From Devosia sp. Leaf420 (lineage in GTDB: Bacteria > Pseudomonadota > Alphaproteobacteria > Rhizobiales > Devosiaceae), in assembly GCF_001425445.1 (NCBI RefSeq), contig NZ_LMQU01000010.1:441501-505500 (forward strand): a stretch of DNA of 64,000 nucleotides, in the 5' to 3' direction. Under the pieces are notes generated by a model that did no database searches, was not told the origin of the DNA, and was given only the letters and a program-made list of their open reading frames with translations. Below are positions 53,782-64,000 of this stretch, piece after piece; position 1 is the first letter of the stretch; each line of letters starts with the position of its first letter. The position numbers and the translations under genes are program-made.

Positions 53782-53900
53782 CCCCTCCCCTCTCCCCTTG
53801 TGGGAGAGGGTGCCCAAAGGGCGGGTGAGGGGTTTCTTTCCAATATCGCAGACCCCTCATCCGGCGCTGCGCGCCACCTTCTCCCACAAGAGTAGAAGGG
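53782..53900. repeat. Intergenic inverted-repeat pair between xylA and the xylosidase gene
   Basis: CCCTCTCCCCTTGTGGGAGA hairpin, GCCCAAAGGGC, GTGAGGGG, then CCCCTCATCCGGCGCTGCGC and a CTTCTCCCAC...AGAAGGG stem. The right half matches 28878-29037 closely. It ends about 25 bp before the xylosidase start and could limit read-through from xylA. Confidence 0.83.
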
Positions 53901-53925
53901 TAGCGGTGGCGGGCGAGGAGCCACC

Positions 53926-55560
53926 ATGCCGCAAATCACCAATCCGATCCTCCCCGGCTTCAACCCGGACCCCTCCATTCTCCGCGTTGGCGACGATTAC
54001 TACATCGCGACCTCGACCTTCGAATGGTTCCCGGGCGTGCAGATCCATCACTCCAAGGATCTCGCCAATTGGGAGCTCGTCACCCGCCCGCTGACCCGTA
54101 AAACCCAGCTCGACATGCGCGGTGATCCCGATAGCTGCGGCGTCTGGGCGCCGTGTCTCACGCATGACGGCGAAAAATTCTGGCTCGTCTATACCGACGT
54201 CAAAAGGAAGGACGGCTCGTTCAAGGACGCCCACAATTACATCGTGTGGGCTGACAAGATCGAAGGCCCGTGGTCCGACCCGATCTACACCAATTCCTCG
54301 GGCTTCGACCCCTCGCTCTTCCATGATGACGACGGCAAAAAATACTTCGTCAACATGACCTGGGACCACCGCGTTCGCCCGCTTTTGTTCTCGGGCATCG
54401 TCATCCAGGAATTCGATCCGGTCGCCGAAAAGCTCGTCGGCCCGATCACTAATATCTACAAGGGCACGGACCTCAAACTGGTAGAAGGCCCGCATATCTA
54501 TAAGCGCAACGGTTGGTATTATCTGCTCACCGCCGAAGGCGGCACGGCCTATGACCATGCCTGCACCTTTGCCCGTTCGCGCACCCTGACGGGCGAATAC
54601 GAAACCCATCCCGACAAGCACATCCTGACCTCGAAGGATGCCCCGCTCGCTGCCATCCAGCGCGCCGGTCATGGCGATCTGGTCGAGACCCCGGACGGCA
54701 AAACCTATCTTGTCCATCTCGGCGGCCGCCCGACCACCCAGGAACGCCGCTGCGTTCTCGGCCGTGAAACCTCGATCCAGGAAGCCTATTGGGGCGACGA
54801 CGACTGGCTCTACGTCAAGAACGGCCCGGTGCCGTCCCTCCATGTCGACGTCCCCGGCACGCGCGACGAAGAAAAATATTGGGCCGAGCAGCGCTACACG
54901 TTCGAAAACGGCCTTCACAAGGATTTCCAGTGGCTCCGCACGCCCGAGACCGAGCGGATTTTCTCGACGGAAAACGGCAAGCTGCGTTTGTTCGGCCGTG
55001 AATCTATCGGCTCCTGGTTCGAACAGGCCCTCGTCGCGCGCCGCCAGACGCATTTTTCTTATGATGCCGAAACCGTGGTCGATTTCCACGCCACCGACGA
55101 ACGCACCATGGCGGGCCTTACCGCCTACTATTCGCGCTACAATTTCTTCTATCTCGCCGTCACCGCTCACGCCGATGGCCAGCGCGAACTCCTGCTCATG
55201 TCTTCGGAGATGAGCTGGCCTGATGGCAAACTGCGCTTCCCCGCCGATCCTGTGCACATTCCCAATGAGGGCAAGGTCAGGCTCGCCCTCACTATTCGAG
55301 GCAAAAAACTGCAGTTCTTCTACGCCCTCGAAGGCCAGAACCTACAGCCCATTGGCCCCGTCTTCGACGCCTCGATCCTCTCGGACGAATGCGGTGGGCA
55401 CCAGGCCCATGGCAGCTTTACCGGCGCCTTCGTCGGCGTCGCCGCCCACGATCTCAACGGCACGGCGAGCCCCGCCGATTTCGACTATTTTGTCTACCGG
55501 CCCCAACACGATCCCTCCGATCGCTATGAGGTCGATGGCTTGGTCGGCAAGGCGCAGTAA
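53926..55560 (+). CDS. GH43 beta-xylosidase
   Basis: 544 aa. Five-bladed propeller GH43 with a C-terminal beta-sandwich, like the intracellular beta-xylosidases. N-terminal [15 protein letters not shown] (base Asp), [16 protein letters not shown] (pKa modulator Asp) and [23 protein letters not shown] (acid Glu). No signal peptide is seen, so it probably cleaves imported xylo-oligosaccharides in the cytoplasm. GAGGAG precedes the ATG. Functionally it feeds XylA and XylB. Confidence 0.94.
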   Translation: MPQITNPILPGFNPDPSILRVGDDYYIATSTFEWFPGVQIHHSKDLANWELVTRPLTRKTQLDMRGDPDSCGVWAPCLTHDGEKFWLVYTDVKRKDGSFKDAHNYIVWADKIEGPWSDPIYTNSSGFDPSLFHDDDGKKYFVNMTWDHRVRPLLFSGIVIQEFDPVAEKLVGPITNIYKGTDLKLVEGPHIYKRNGWYYLLTAEGGTAYDHACTFARSRTLTGEYETHPDKHILTSKDAPLAAIQRAGHGDLVETPDGKTYLVHLGGRPTTQERRCVLGRETSIQEAYWGDDDWLYVKNGPVPSLHVDVPGTRDEEKYWAEQRYTFENGLHKDFQWLRTPETERIFSTENGKLRLFGRESIGSWFEQALVARRQTHFSYDAETVVDFHATDERTMAGLTAYYSRYNFFYLAVTAHADGQRELLLMSSEMSWPDGKLRFPADPVHIPNEGKVRLALTIRGKKLQFFYALEGQNLQPIGPVFDASILSDECGGHQAHGSFTGAFVGVAAHDLNGTASPADFDYFVYRPQHDPSDRYEVDGLVGKAQ

Positions 55561-55721
55561 GTTTTCCAGCCGTAATCCTGGGTCGGGGGCCGTGGTCCCC
55601 GCCCCACCCAAACATTTCCAAAAATTCCCGTTTCCCTAGAACGGCTTGCCTCTGCCGCCGCTTGTCTTTTCGCGCGCTCCATCCAAATCTGGCCCCCGCG
55701 TGGACCAAGGAGCCCAAAGAC

Positions 55722-56993
55722 ATGAAACTGGAATCGATCGCCCTCCATCACGGCTATGAATCGGAAGCCACCACCAAGGCGGCTGCCGTCCCGATCTATC
55801 AGACGACGTCCTACACGTTCGACGATACCCAGCACGGCGCCGATCTCTTCGATCTCAAGGTGGCCGGGAATATCTATACCCGCATCATGAACCCGACGAC
55901 TGCCGTGCTCGAAGCGCGCGTCGCCGAGCTTGAAGGCGGCATCGCCGGCCTCGCTCTCGCCTCAGGCATGGCGGCGATCACCTATGCCATCCAGACCATT
56001 GCCGGCGTCGGCGACAATATCGTCTCCATCTCCCAGCTCTATGGCGGCACCTATAATCTTTTCGTCCACACCTTCCCCCGCCAGGGCATCGAAACCCGTC
56101 TCGTCAGTCACGACGACTATGAAGGCTTTGAAAAAGCCATCGACAGCAAGACCAAGGCCGTCTTCCTTGAATCCATCGGCAATCCCGCCGGCAATGTCGT
56201 CGATATCGAAAAGATCGCAGAAATCGCCCATCGCCATGGCGTGCCTGTTATCGTCGACAACACCGTCGCGACGCCATATCTGACGCGTCCCTTCGATTTC
56301 GGCGCCGATATCGTCGTTCATTCGCTGACGAAGTATATCGGCGGCCACGGGACGTCGATCGGCGGTATCATCGTCGATAGCGGCAAATTCGACTGGAAGG
56401 CAAACGCCGCCCGCTTCCCGGTGCTGAACGAGCCCGATCCGTCATATCACGGCGTCGTCTATACCGAGGCGCTCGGCCCCGCAGCCTATATCGGCCGCGC
56501 CCGCGTCGTGCCGCTGCGCAATACCGGCGCTGCCATTTCGCCCTTCAACGCCTTCCAGATCCTGCAGGGTCTCGAAACCCTCGGCCTCCGCATCGAGCGC
56601 CACTCGGAAAATGCCCTGAAAGTCGCGCAATACCTCAAGAGCCACCCCAAGGTCGAATGGGTCAATTATGCCGGCCTGCCCGATAGTCCCTATAACGCCG
56701 TTGCCAAGAAAATCTCGAAAGGCTCTGGCTCCGGGATTTTGTCCTTCGGCATTCAGGGCGGCAAGGAAGCCGGCGGCTGCTTCATCGATGCGCTGCAGAT
56801 GATCCTGCGCCTCGTCAATATCGGCGACGCCAAATCCCTCGCCTGCCATCCGGCTTCGACCACGCACCGCCAGCTTTCCCCCGAAGAGCTGAAAAAGGCT
56901 GGCGTCTCCGAGGACCTCGTCCGCATTTCGGTCGGCATCGAACATATCGACGACATCATCGCCGATATCGAACAGGCTCTCGCCAAGGCCTGA
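55722..56993 (+). CDS. metY: O-acetylhomoserine aminocarboxypropyltransferase
   Basis: 423 aa, Cys/Met-metabolism PLP enzyme of the O-acetylhomoserine sulfhydrylase type. The PLP Lys is in [11 protein letters not shown], and [33 protein letters not shown] and [18 protein letters not shown] are conserved. It makes homocysteine from O-acetylhomoserine and sulfide. AAGGAG precedes the ATG at 55722. The 161 bp leader has a GC-rich potential hairpin (near 55580-55610), but no recognisable SAM riboswitch. Confidence 0.93.
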   Translation: MKLESIALHHGYESEATTKAAAVPIYQTTSYTFDDTQHGADLFDLKVAGNIYTRIMNPTTAVLEARVAELEGGIAGLALASGMAAITYAIQTIAGVGDNIVSISQLYGGTYNLFVHTFPRQGIETRLVSHDDYEGFEKAIDSKTKAVFLESIGNPAGNVVDIEKIAEIAHRHGVPVIVDNTVATPYLTRPFDFGADIVVHSLTKYIGGHGTSIGGIIVDSGKFDWKANAARFPVLNEPDPSYHGVVYTEALGPAAYIGRARVVPLRNTGAAISPFNAFQILQGLETLGLRIERHSENALKVAQYLKSHPKVEWVNYAGLPDSPYNAVAKKISKGSGSGILSFGIQGGKEAGGCFIDALQMILRLVNIGDAKSLACHPASTTHRQLSPEELKKAGVSEDLVRISVGIEHIDDIIADIEQALAKA

Positions 56994-57134
56994 TCACGAT
57001 TTCCCGCGCGGGGGCGACAAGCTCCCGCCTGGGGCGTAGGCTGCACAAGGTTAGCGGTCGCAGGTTCTGCGTCTCGCGCCGGTTTGCGCAATACGCCGGA
57101 TATGCGGCCTCCCCTTGCGGAAGGAGGTCCCGAT

Positions 57135-57968
57135 ATGGCCCAAATGCACGTCATGGCCGGCGCCGGCGACAAGCTGGATCTGCCCGTCATCAAAACCATT
57201 ACCCTTGCCGATCTCACCGAAGCGCTGCGCCGCGGCGCCGCGGATTTCTGGGCCAAGCCCAGCCATTATTTTCTCCTGGCGCTGATCTATCCGGTGATCG
57301 GCATTGTGCTGACCGTCTGGATGAACGGCTTTCACACCTGGCCCTTGCTCTATCCCCTCATCGGCGGCTTTGCGCTGATCGGCCCGATCGCCGCGCTGCC
57401 GCTCTATGAAATCTCCCGTCGCCGCGAATTGGGCGAAGAACCGTCCTGGCGCGACGCCATCGGCGTCATCCATTCGCCCGCCATGGGCAGCATCATCGCC
57501 ATCGGCGCCATGCTCTTCGTCCTTTTCACCCTCTGGCTCACCAGCGCCCAGGCGCTTTACGAAAACCTCTTCGGCGCCTCACCGCCCCAAACCTTTGGCG
57601 CCATGTTCAATCAAGTCTTTGCCGAACCCGGCGGCATGACGCTCGCCATCATCGGCACGGCAGTCGGCGCCGCCTTCGCGCTCGTGGTGCTCTGCAGCTC
57701 TGTAATCGCCTTCCCGCTGCTGCTCGACCGCGATGTCGGCGCCTATGTTGCGGTGGAAACCTCCTTCCGCGCCGTCATGCACAATCTTATCCCCATGCTG
57801 GCCTGGGGGCTTATTGTCGGAATCTCGGTTTTTGTCGGCGCGCTCACCCTCTTTGTGGGTCTTGCCGTCATCTTGCCGATTCTTGGCCACGCGACCTGGC
57901 ATCTGTATCGGGCGACGGTCGACGATGCCTCGATGATCCGGACTATGCCGTATGGCCAAAGGATTTAA
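57135..57968 (+). CDS. DUF2189 domain membrane protein
   Basis: 277 aa. Six or so predicted helices; conserved DLTEALRRGAADFWAKPSHYFLLALIYPVIG near the N-terminus, LPLYEISRRRELGEEPSW and a C-terminal HATWHLYRATVD. These fit DUF2189, integral membrane proteins of unknown function. AAGGAGGT directly before the ATG at 57135 decides this start over 57084. Between metY and mutS on the same strand. Confidence 0.87.
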   Translation: MAQMHVMAGAGDKLDLPVIKTITLADLTEALRRGAADFWAKPSHYFLLALIYPVIGIVLTVWMNGFHTWPLLYPLIGGFALIGPIAALPLYEISRRRELGEEPSWRDAIGVIHSPAMGSIIAIGAMLFVLFTLWLTSAQALYENLFGASPPQTFGAMFNQVFAEPGGMTLAIIGTAVGAAFALVVLCSSVIAFPLLLDRDVGAYVAVETSFRAVMHNLIPMLAWGLIVGISVFVGALTLFVGLAVILPILGHATWHLYRATVDDASMIRTMPYGQRI

Positions 57969-58056
57969 ACAGCCGGGCAAAGCGCAAAGGGAGGAGTTGG
58001 CTTCTTAACCACAAGGTCTTAGTCTCGCCGCTTCCTTGCCCGAACGACCCGAGCTC

Positions 58057-60771
58057 ATGGACCACACTCCCTTCGAGGCCCCAAACAGCGCCGCCACGGC
58101 GACGCTGACGCCGATGATGGCGCAGTATTTCGAGATCAAGGCGGTCAATCCGGGCTATCTCCTGTTCTACCGGATGGGCGATTTCTACGAGCTCTTCTTC
58201 GAGGACGCCGAGATCGCCAGCGCCGCCTTGGGCATCGTGCTGACCAAGCGCGGCAAGCATCTGGGCGAGGATATCGGCATGTGCGGCGTGCCGATCCATG
58301 CCGCCAATGATTATCTCAACAAGCTCATTCGCCTGGGTCACCGCGTCGCCATTTGCGAGCAGGTCGAAGACCCCGCCGAAGCCAAGAAGCGCGGCAGCAA
58401 ATCCGTCGTCAAACGCGACGTCGTGCGCCTCGTCACCCCCGGCACCCTGACCGACGACGACCATCTCGATGCCCGCTCTGCCAATTATCTCGCCGCGCTC
58501 TTCATGGTCCGCCATGGCGATACCGACTTTGCCCTCGCCTGGGCCGATATTTCAACCGGCGAGACCTTCGTCGCCGATCTCCCGGCCGATCGCCTTGCCG
58601 ACGAACTCGCGCGCATCGCCCCGGCCGAACTGCTCCTCACCGAAGCCATCCGCCAGACCCTGACCGAGCGCCATCTCTTCGCGCCCGCCTGGTCTGCTGT
58701 CGCGACGACCCTTCCCCCCGAAGCGGCCAATAGCGAAGCTGCTTCCGGCATTCTCCGCAGCGCCTTCCCCGCCGCAATTTTCGATCCCTCCTCGCTCTCC
58801 CGCGCCAGCCGCGGCGCGCTGGCGAGCCTCGTTGCCTATATCGGCGAGAGCCAAAAAGGTCGGCCGGTTCCTCTTCGCGCTCCGGTCCTGCAGGCAACCG
58901 ACGCCGTCATGGCCATCGATGCCGCGACGCGCTCGAGCCTTGAAATTCTCGTCACCCAGCGCGGCCAGGCCAAGGGCTCGCTGCGCAACAGCATCGATAT
59001 GACCGTCACCGCGCCCGGCGCCCGCCTCCTCGCTGCGCGTCTCGCCGCCCCCTTGCGCAATGCTGCCGCCATCAATGACCGTCTCGATGCTGTAGAGCGT
59101 CTGGTCAACGATCCGCTTCTCCGCGCCCGGCTCCGCACCGATCTCAAGGCCGCGCCCGATCTCGCCCGCGCCCTCTCCCGCCTCGCGCTTGAACGCGGTG
59201 GCCCCCGCGATCTTGCCGCGGTGGGCAAGGCCGTTGCCGCCGCGCTCGATCTCTCGGCAACCCTCGCCAATCAAGCCGAGCTGCCACCCGCCCTCAGCAA
59301 GCTGACCGCAACGCTCGCCAACGCACCCCGCGCCCTTTCCTCCGAATTGGCCGTCGCGCTCGACGACGATCTGCCGCTTTTCTCCCGCGATGGCGGCTTC
59401 GTCCGTCCCGCCTATGACAGCAAGCTCGACGAGGAACGTGCGCTCGGCTCCGAAACCCGCGCCGTCGTCGCCGCTCTGCAAGCCCGGCTGATGGACGAAA
59501 CCGACGTGCGCTCGCTCAAGATCAAGCACAATGGCGTTTTAGGCTTTTTCGTCGAGGTGCCCGCCGGTCACGGTCAAAAGCTGCTGGAGCCGCCGCACCG
59601 CGAGGTCTTCATCCATCGCCAGACCCTCGCCAATGCCATGCGGTTCACGACGACCGAATTGGCCGAACTCGAAGGCCGAATCGCCAAGGCACAAGGCGCC
59701 GCCCTCGATATCGAACTCGCGATCTTCACCCGCCTTCGCGAGGCCGTTCTGGAGCAGACAGGCGCTCTCCAAACCCTTGCCGACGCCTTGGCCGAACTCG
59801 ACGTCTCCGCCGCTCTCGCGGAAGTGTCCGCCACGCGCTTTTATTGCCGCCCGCAGGTCGACGAGAGCCTTGCTTTCGCCATCGTCGGCGGGCGCCATCC
59901 GGTCGTGGAACAAATGGTGCGGGCAGAAGGCCAGGATTTTGTGGCCAATGACGCCGATCTCTCGGGCAGCGAAGAGGTCGGTGGTGGCAAACTCTGGCTC
60001 GTTACAGGCCCCAATATGGGCGGTAAGTCGACCTTCCTCCGCCAGAACGCCTTGATCGCCATTCTCGCCCAGATCGGCGCCTTCGTCCCTGCCGAAAGCG
60101 CGCATATCGGCGTCGTCGATCGCCTCTTTTCCCGCGTCGGCGCCTCTGACGATATCGCCCATGGCCGCTCGACCTTCATGGTCGAAATGGTCGAAACCGC
60201 TGCCATCCTCAATCGTGCGACGAGACGCAGCCTGGTTGTTCTGGACGAAATCGGCCGCGGTACGGCCACCTTCGATGGTCTCTCCATCGCCTGGTCCTCG
60301 GTCGAGGCGCTGCATGAAACCACCGGCTGCCGCGCGCTCTTTGCGACCCATTTCCATGAATTGACCAGCCTTGCGAAAACCCTCACCCGCGTCGCCAATG
60401 TCACGATGAAGGTGCGCGAATGGGAAGGCGATGTGGTCTTTCTCCACGAAGTCGGCCCCGGCGCGGCCGACCGCTCCTATGGTATTCAGGTGGCCCGGCT
60501 TGCCGGCCTGCCTGACCCTGTCATCGCGCGCGCAAGACAAGTCCTCGATATTCTCGAGCAACGCTCGGTCGGCACGGCGTCTTCCAAGGACAAGGCCAGC
60601 GTGCTAGACGATTTGCCGCTCTTTGCCCATCAGCCAGCCCCGGCACCAAAGATCAATGACCCCATTCACGAAGCCCTCGATGCCGTCCGCCCCGACGATA
60701 TGACGCCCAAGCAAGCCATCGAAGCGCTCTACGAATTAAAGAAATTACGCGATGACGCTCGTCGACGCTGA
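58057..60771 (+). CDS. mutS: DNA mismatch repair protein MutS
   Basis: 904 aa. Recognises mismatches. The mismatch-binding domain has [18 protein letters not shown] (the F-x-E motif in MGDFYELF region), [10 protein letters not shown] and a connector; the ATPase has Walker [10 protein letters not shown] at about 651-659, [14 protein letters not shown], and [15 protein letters not shown]. The C-terminal tail carries a short helical segment ([16 protein letters not shown]) for tetramer contact. ATG at 58057; a TTG seven codons upstream is less likely. The 3' end overlaps glnD by 20 bp. Confidence 0.97.
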   Translation: MDHTPFEAPNSAATATLTPMMAQYFEIKAVNPGYLLFYRMGDFYELFFEDAEIASAALGIVLTKRGKHLGEDIGMCGVPIHAANDYLNKLIRLGHRVAICEQVEDPAEAKKRGSKSVVKRDVVRLVTPGTLTDDDHLDARSANYLAALFMVRHGDTDFALAWADISTGETFVADLPADRLADELARIAPAELLLTEAIRQTLTERHLFAPAWSAVATTLPPEAANSEAASGILRSAFPAAIFDPSSLSRASRGALASLVAYIGESQKGRPVPLRAPVLQATDAVMAIDAATRSSLEILVTQRGQAKGSLRNSIDMTVTAPGARLLAARLAAPLRNAAAINDRLDAVERLVNDPLLRARLRTDLKAAPDLARALSRLALERGGPRDLAAVGKAVAAALDLSATLANQAELPPALSKLTATLANAPRALSSELAVALDDDLPLFSRDGGFVRPAYDSKLDEERALGSETRAVVAALQARLMDETDVRSLKIKHNGVLGFFVEVPAGHGQKLLEPPHREVFIHRQTLANAMRFTTTELAELEGRIAKAQGAALDIELAIFTRLREAVLEQTGALQTLADALAELDVSAALAEVSATRFYCRPQVDESLAFAIVGGRHPVVEQMVRAEGQDFVANDADLSGSEEVGGGKLWLVTGPNMGGKSTFLRQNALIAILAQIGAFVPAESAHIGVVDRLFSRVGASDDIAHGRSTFMVEMVETAAILNRATRRSLVVLDEIGRGTATFDGLSIAWSSVEALHETTGCRALFATHFHELTSLAKTLTRVANVTMKVREWEGDVVFLHEVGPGAADRSYGIQVARLAGLPDPVIARARQVLDILEQRSVGTASSKDKASVLDDLPLFAHQPAPAPKINDPIHEALDAVRPDDMTPKQAIEALYELKKLRDDARRR

Positions 60772-63547
60772 AGCCAAACCGCGAAAATCCCACTTCGTGC
60801 TGAAGACGGCCGAGACCATTCTCGCCGAGCTCGATGGCATCGTGGGCGATCAACCGGCCAAGACCCCGGCCGCCCGCATGGCTGTCCTGGCCCATATCCG
60901 CCAGACCCTTGCCGAGGCGCGCAGCCAGGCCGAGGCCGAACTGCTCGCTACCAATAAGGGCACGCGCTGCGCGCAAAATCTCTGCTCCGCGCAGGACGAG
61001 ATCATCACCGCGGTCTATCTCTTTGCCTCGACCCGGGTCTATCCGGTCGACAATCCCTCGGGCGCCGAAGCCATCGCCCTGTCCGCAGTTGGCGGCTATG
61101 GCCGCGGCACTCTGGCGCCGGGCTCCGATATCGATCTCCTCTTTATCCTCCCCTATAAACAAACGCCCTGGGGCGAGCAGGTCACCGAATACATTCTCTA
61201 CATGCTCTGGGACCTTGGTCAGAAGGTCGGCCATGCCGTCCGCTCGGTCGACGAATGCATCCGCATGGCCCGCGCCGATATGACAGTGCGCACCGCGACC
61301 CTCGAAGCCCGCTTCCTGACGGGCGATCGCACGCTCTTCAACAATCTCGTCAAACGCTTCGAAACCGAGATCATGCCCAAGACGGGCCCGGAATTCATCG
61401 CCGCCAAGATGGCCGAGCGCGATGAACGCCACCGGCTCATGGGCAATACCCGCTATGTCGTCGAGCCCAATATCAAGGACGGCAAGGGTGGCCTCCGCGA
61501 TCTCAATACGCTCTTCTGGATCGGCAAGTACTTTTACCAGGTCAAGACCAGCCACGAGCTCGTTGAAAAGGGTGTTCTCACCGCCGCCGAATATCGCCTC
61601 TTCTCCCGCGCCGAAGACTTCTTATGGGCGGTGCGATGTCACCTCCACTATGTCACCGGCCGTGCCGAGGAAAAGCTGACCTTCGACGTTCAGCCCGATC
61701 TCGCCCGCCGCATGGGTTATGCCGGCCGCATCGGTATGCTCAGCGTCGAGCGCTTCATGAAGCGCTATTTTCTTGTCGCCAAGGATGTCGGCGATCTCAC
61801 CCGCATCATCTGCGCCAGCCTCGAATTCCATCACGCCAAGGATATGGATCTCGTTGGCCGCGTGCTCGCGCCCTTCCGCTCGGGCAAGTCCAAGATCAAG
61901 GGCGAGACAGACTTCGTCGTCGACACCGGTCGCCTCAATATTACGGCGGCCGATGTCTTCGAAAAGGACCCGGGCAATCTCATTCGCATGTTCATGGTGG
62001 CTGGCCGCGAAGAGCTGCTCTTCCATCCCGACGCCATCAAGCACATCCGCGATAGCCTCAGGCTCATCGACAACAAGCTGCGACACGACCCCAAGGCCAA
62101 CGCGCATTTTCTGACTATCCTGACGAGCCCGCTCTATGTCGAGCGCATCCTGCGCCAGATGAACGAGAGCGGCGTCCTCGGAAAATTCGTGCCCGATTTC
62201 GGCAAGATCGTCGCGCTGATGCAGTTCAATATGTACCACCACTATACGGTGGACGAGCATCTGATCCGCTCTGTCGGCGTCATGGCCGATATCGCCAATG
62301 GCGGCCTCCGCCAGGAATTGCCGCTGACCCATGAGCTCTTGCCCCAGCTCAACGACACGCGCCTCCTCTATGTTGCGCTGTTCCTCCACGATATCGCCAA
62401 GGGCCGGCCCGAAGACCATTCCATCGCCGGCGCCCGTATCGCCAAAAAGCTCTGCCCGCGCTTTGGCCTCAACCCCGCCGAAACCGACACCGTCGCCTGG
62501 CTGATCGAATATCACCTCCTGATGAGCGAGATCGCCCAGGCCCGCGATATTCAGGATCCGGAAACGGCGAAAGCTTTTGCCGACGTCGTCCAGTCGCCCC
62601 AGCGCCTCGCGCTCCTCATGATCCTGACCGCCTGCGACATCCGCGCCGTCGGCCCGGGCACCTGGACTGGTTGGAAAGGCTCCCTCCTCCGTTCGCTCTA
62701 CTACGCCACCGAACCGCTTCTTTCAGGCGGCCACAGTCAGGTCAGCCATTCCGATCGCGTCGAAGACGCGCGCCGCGTTCTCGGTGAAGCACTTGTCAAA
62801 TGGCCACCGGCCGAGATCGAAACCTATACCGCGCGCCATTACGACCACTATTGGCTACGCGCCGAGCCCGAGCTGCAGATCGAGCACGCGCGCATGATCC
62901 GCCAGGCCGACGAGGCCAATCAGCCCTTTGCTGGCTCGATCCGCGTCAAGGCCTTCGAGGGCATCACCGAAGTCAGCTTCTATACCCCCGACCACCCGCG
63001 CCTCCTCTCGCTCATCGCCGGCGCCTGCACCATGCAGGACGCATCCATTATCGGCGCGCAGATTTTCTCGACCCGCGATGGCCGCGCCATCGACACCTTT
63101 AGGCTCCGCCGCTCTTTCACCTCGGACGAAGACGAAAAAGTGCGCGCCACCCGCATCATCGATACGGTCAAGCAATTGCTGCAGGGCAAGCGCACCGTCC
63201 TCATCGATCTCGGCAAAGAGTCGCGCCACAACCGCCGCCTCAAACCCTTCGCGCTCCCGGCCCAGGTTTCCGTCTCCAACGCCATCTCGGAAAAGTTCAC
63301 CGTCATCGAGGTGTCCGGCCTCGATCGCATCGGTCTCCTTTATGCGCTGACCCGCGAAATATCCGATCTCAACCTCACCATCGGCTCTGCCCATATCGGC
63401 ACCTATGGCGAAAAGGCCGTGGACGTGTTTTATGTCACCGATCTGACGGGGCAGAAGATTCACGTGAAACAGCGGCAGCGCAAAATCCACGGCGCGCTGA
63501 TGGACGTGTTCGAGCGTCCCGAGGACAAAAAAACAGCGAATGCCTAA
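60752..63547 (+). CDS. glnD: PII uridylyltransferase / uridylyl-removing enzyme
   Basis: 931 aa. GlnD senses glutamine and modifies PII proteins. The nucleotidyltransferase motif [18 protein letters not shown] is at about 114-131, an HD phosphohydrolase at about 545 ([15 protein letters not shown]), and two ACT domains at about 735-815 and 850-925 ([17 protein letters not shown]). The start lies within mutS. A parS-like site is in the last 90 bp. mutS-glnD-murJ order is typical of alphaproteobacteria. Confidence 0.97.
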   Translation: MTLVDAEAKPRKSHFVLKTAETILAELDGIVGDQPAKTPAARMAVLAHIRQTLAEARSQAEAELLATNKGTRCAQNLCSAQDEIITAVYLFASTRVYPVDNPSGAEAIALSAVGGYGRGTLAPGSDIDLLFILPYKQTPWGEQVTEYILYMLWDLGQKVGHAVRSVDECIRMARADMTVRTATLEARFLTGDRTLFNNLVKRFETEIMPKTGPEFIAAKMAERDERHRLMGNTRYVVEPNIKDGKGGLRDLNTLFWIGKYFYQVKTSHELVEKGVLTAAEYRLFSRAEDFLWAVRCHLHYVTGRAEEKLTFDVQPDLARRMGYAGRIGMLSVERFMKRYFLVAKDVGDLTRIICASLEFHHAKDMDLVGRVLAPFRSGKSKIKGETDFVVDTGRLNITAADVFEKDPGNLIRMFMVAGREELLFHPDAIKHIRDSLRLIDNKLRHDPKANAHFLTILTSPLYVERILRQMNESGVLGKFVPDFGKIVALMQFNMYHHYTVDEHLIRSVGVMADIANGGLRQELPLTHELLPQLNDTRLLYVALFLHDIAKGRPEDHSIAGARIAKKLCPRFGLNPAETDTVAWLIEYHLLMSEIAQARDIQDPETAKAFADVVQSPQRLALLMILTACDIRAVGPGTWTGWKGSLLRSLYYATEPLLSGGHSQVSHSDRVEDARRVLGEALVKWPPAEIETYTARHYDHYWLRAEPELQIEHARMIRQADEANQPFAGSIRVKAFEGITEVSFYTPDHPRLLSLIAGACTMQDASIIGAQIFSTRDGRAIDTFRLRRSFTSDEDEKVRATRIIDTVKQLLQGKRTVLIDLGKESRHNRRLKPFALPAQVSVSNAISEKFTVIEVSGLDRIGLLYALTREISDLNLTIGSAHIGTYGEKAVDVFYVTDLTGQKIHVKQRQRKIHGALMDVFERPEDKKTANA
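63456..63471 (+). other. parS-like site 8 (inside glnD)
   Basis: AGATTCACGTGAAACA, with the 14-base core GATTCACGTGAAAC exact. In the glnD frame it is read within QKIHVKQ, a different frame phase from the copies in hisA and rsmI, so the shared DNA is not due to a shared peptide. Confidence 0.78.
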
Positions 63548-63549
63548 AA

Positions 63550-63582
63550 GACCTCATCCTGAGCCTGTCGAAGGAAGAGGTC
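63550..63582. repeat. Short inverted repeat between glnD and murJ
   Basis: GACCTC and GAGGTC flank a core TCCTGAGCCTGTCGAAGGA with an inner TCCT/AGGA pairing. The core resembles a repeat common in alphaproteobacterial genomes. No T run follows. Confidence 0.55.
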
Positions 63583-63617
63583 GCGGCAGGCGCTCAACCG
63601 TGGATCGCCTCGGCTAG

Positions 63618-64000
63618 ATGAGCCTCTTCCGCAATTTCTTTTCGGTTGGCGCCTGGACTCTTCTGAGCCGCGTCTTCGGCCTCGCGCGCGATGCGCTGAT
63701 GGCGGCCGTCCTCGGCGTCGGCCCCGCAGCCGACGCCTTCAACGCAGCTTTCCGCTTCCCTAATCTCTTCCGCCGGCTTTTTGCCGAAGGCGCCTTCAAC
63801 ACCGCCTTTGTGCCGATGTTCTCGGGCGCGCTCGAGGAGCAAGGCGAAGACGGCGCCAAGCAGCTTGCCTCGCGGATCATGAGCTGGCTCCTCGCCATGC
63901 TCGTCGTCGTCACGATCCTTGCCGAAATCTTCATGCCGCAGATCATGCTCGCCTTTGTGCCGGGCTTCGTCGACGATCAGCAAAAATTCGACCTGACCGT
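63618..64000 (+). CDS. murJ: Lipid II flippase MurJ (5' part, cut by window edge)
   Basis: Partial, first 127 residues. The MurJ/MviN N-terminus is clear: SLFRNFFSVGAWTLLSRVFGLARDALMAAVLG, ADAFNAAFRFPNLFRRLFAEGAF (family signature), then further membrane segments (LLAMLVVVTILAEIFMPQIML). MurJ flips lipid II across the inner membrane for peptidoglycan synthesis. It starts 70 bp after glnD. Confidence 0.94.
   Translation, partial: MSLFRNFFSVGAWTLLSRVFGLARDALMAAVLGVGPAADAFNAAFRFPNLFRRLFAEGAFNTAFVPMFSGALEEQGEDGAKQLASRIMSWLLAMLVVVTILAEIFMPQIMLAFVPGFVDDQQKFDLT

Noticed and set aside
53857..55257. 466-codon open frame antisense to the GH43 gene
   Set aside because: GC-rich shadow frame; the GH43 frame has all catalytic motifs and a good ribosome-binding site.
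55561..55721. Possible SAM riboswitch before metY
   Set aside because: The leader is GC-rich with one weak hairpin; the conserved SAM-II sequence elements were not found.
1..64000. tRNA, rRNA, CRISPR array, insertion sequence or prophage
   Set aside because: No cloverleaf-like, direct-repeat-spacer or transposase/integrase sequence was seen in gaps or frames.

Overview
The window looks like an origin-proximal segment of an alphaproteobacterial chromosome, most likely Hyphomicrobiales and Devosia-like. This rests on GC-rich coding sequence, on gene orders typical of that group (rho-hemJ-hemE / maf-aroE-coaE-dnaQ; secB-fxsA-tim44; hisB-DUF2628-hisH-hisA-hisF-hisE-coaA; grpE-hrcA / rph-rdgB-hemW; rsmI-yraN-gshB; mutS-glnD-murJ) and on hemE bordering the replication origin. 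The genus is an inference. No tRNA, rRNA, insertion sequence, prophage or CRISPR array was seen.

Layout. 1-2.6 kb: rho (cut by the left edge), hemJ and hemE on the minus strand. 2.6-3.0 kb: a gene-free interval with two perfect TTAA-N7-TTAA motifs (CtrA-type) and DnaA-box-like sequences, the probable oriC. 3.0-11.9 kb: maf-aroE-coaE-dnaQ, then secB and fxsA opposed, tim44-smr-HTH regulator, and the HslVU protease with a GNAT gene between its subunits. 12.1-19.1 kb: histidine biosynthesis with coaA, then dapB and gpmA. 19.2-27.5 kb: DNA repair (Ada-like methyltransferase, endonuclease III), small regulators with candidate operators, adenosine kinase, a hydroxypyruvate isomerase-like gene with pyrF, a flavin reductase and VOC proteins. 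27.5-36.1 kb: heat-shock genes dnaJ, dnaK, grpE and hrcA around folate (pabBC) and NAD (pncA) genes. 36.2-49.8 kb: rph, rdgB, hemW, an LpoA-like lipoprotein, rsmI, yraN, gshB, a toxin-antitoxin pair, MarC, a GH25 lysozyme, comM, a cold-shock/DUF1294 protein, a Nudix protein, a WYL regulator and galM. 49.9-55.6 kb: a xylose module (LacI regulator, xylB, xylA, GH43 xylosidase). 55.7-64 kb: metY, a DUF2189 protein, mutS, glnD and the start of murJ.

The most notable higher-order feature is a set of eight near-identical parS-like 16-mers (core GATTCACGTGAAAC) spread from 1.06 to 63.5 kb, three of them inside genes. With the probable oriC this marks the window as the chromosomal centromere region; parAB would be expected beyond the left edge. 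A second recurrent layer is about a dozen intergenic inverted repeats in three or four families, three of them in the his operon just upstream of ribosome-binding sites. Heat-shock genes dnaK, hslV and grpE have RpoH-like promoters with matching spacing, and an HrcA gene lies in the same region.
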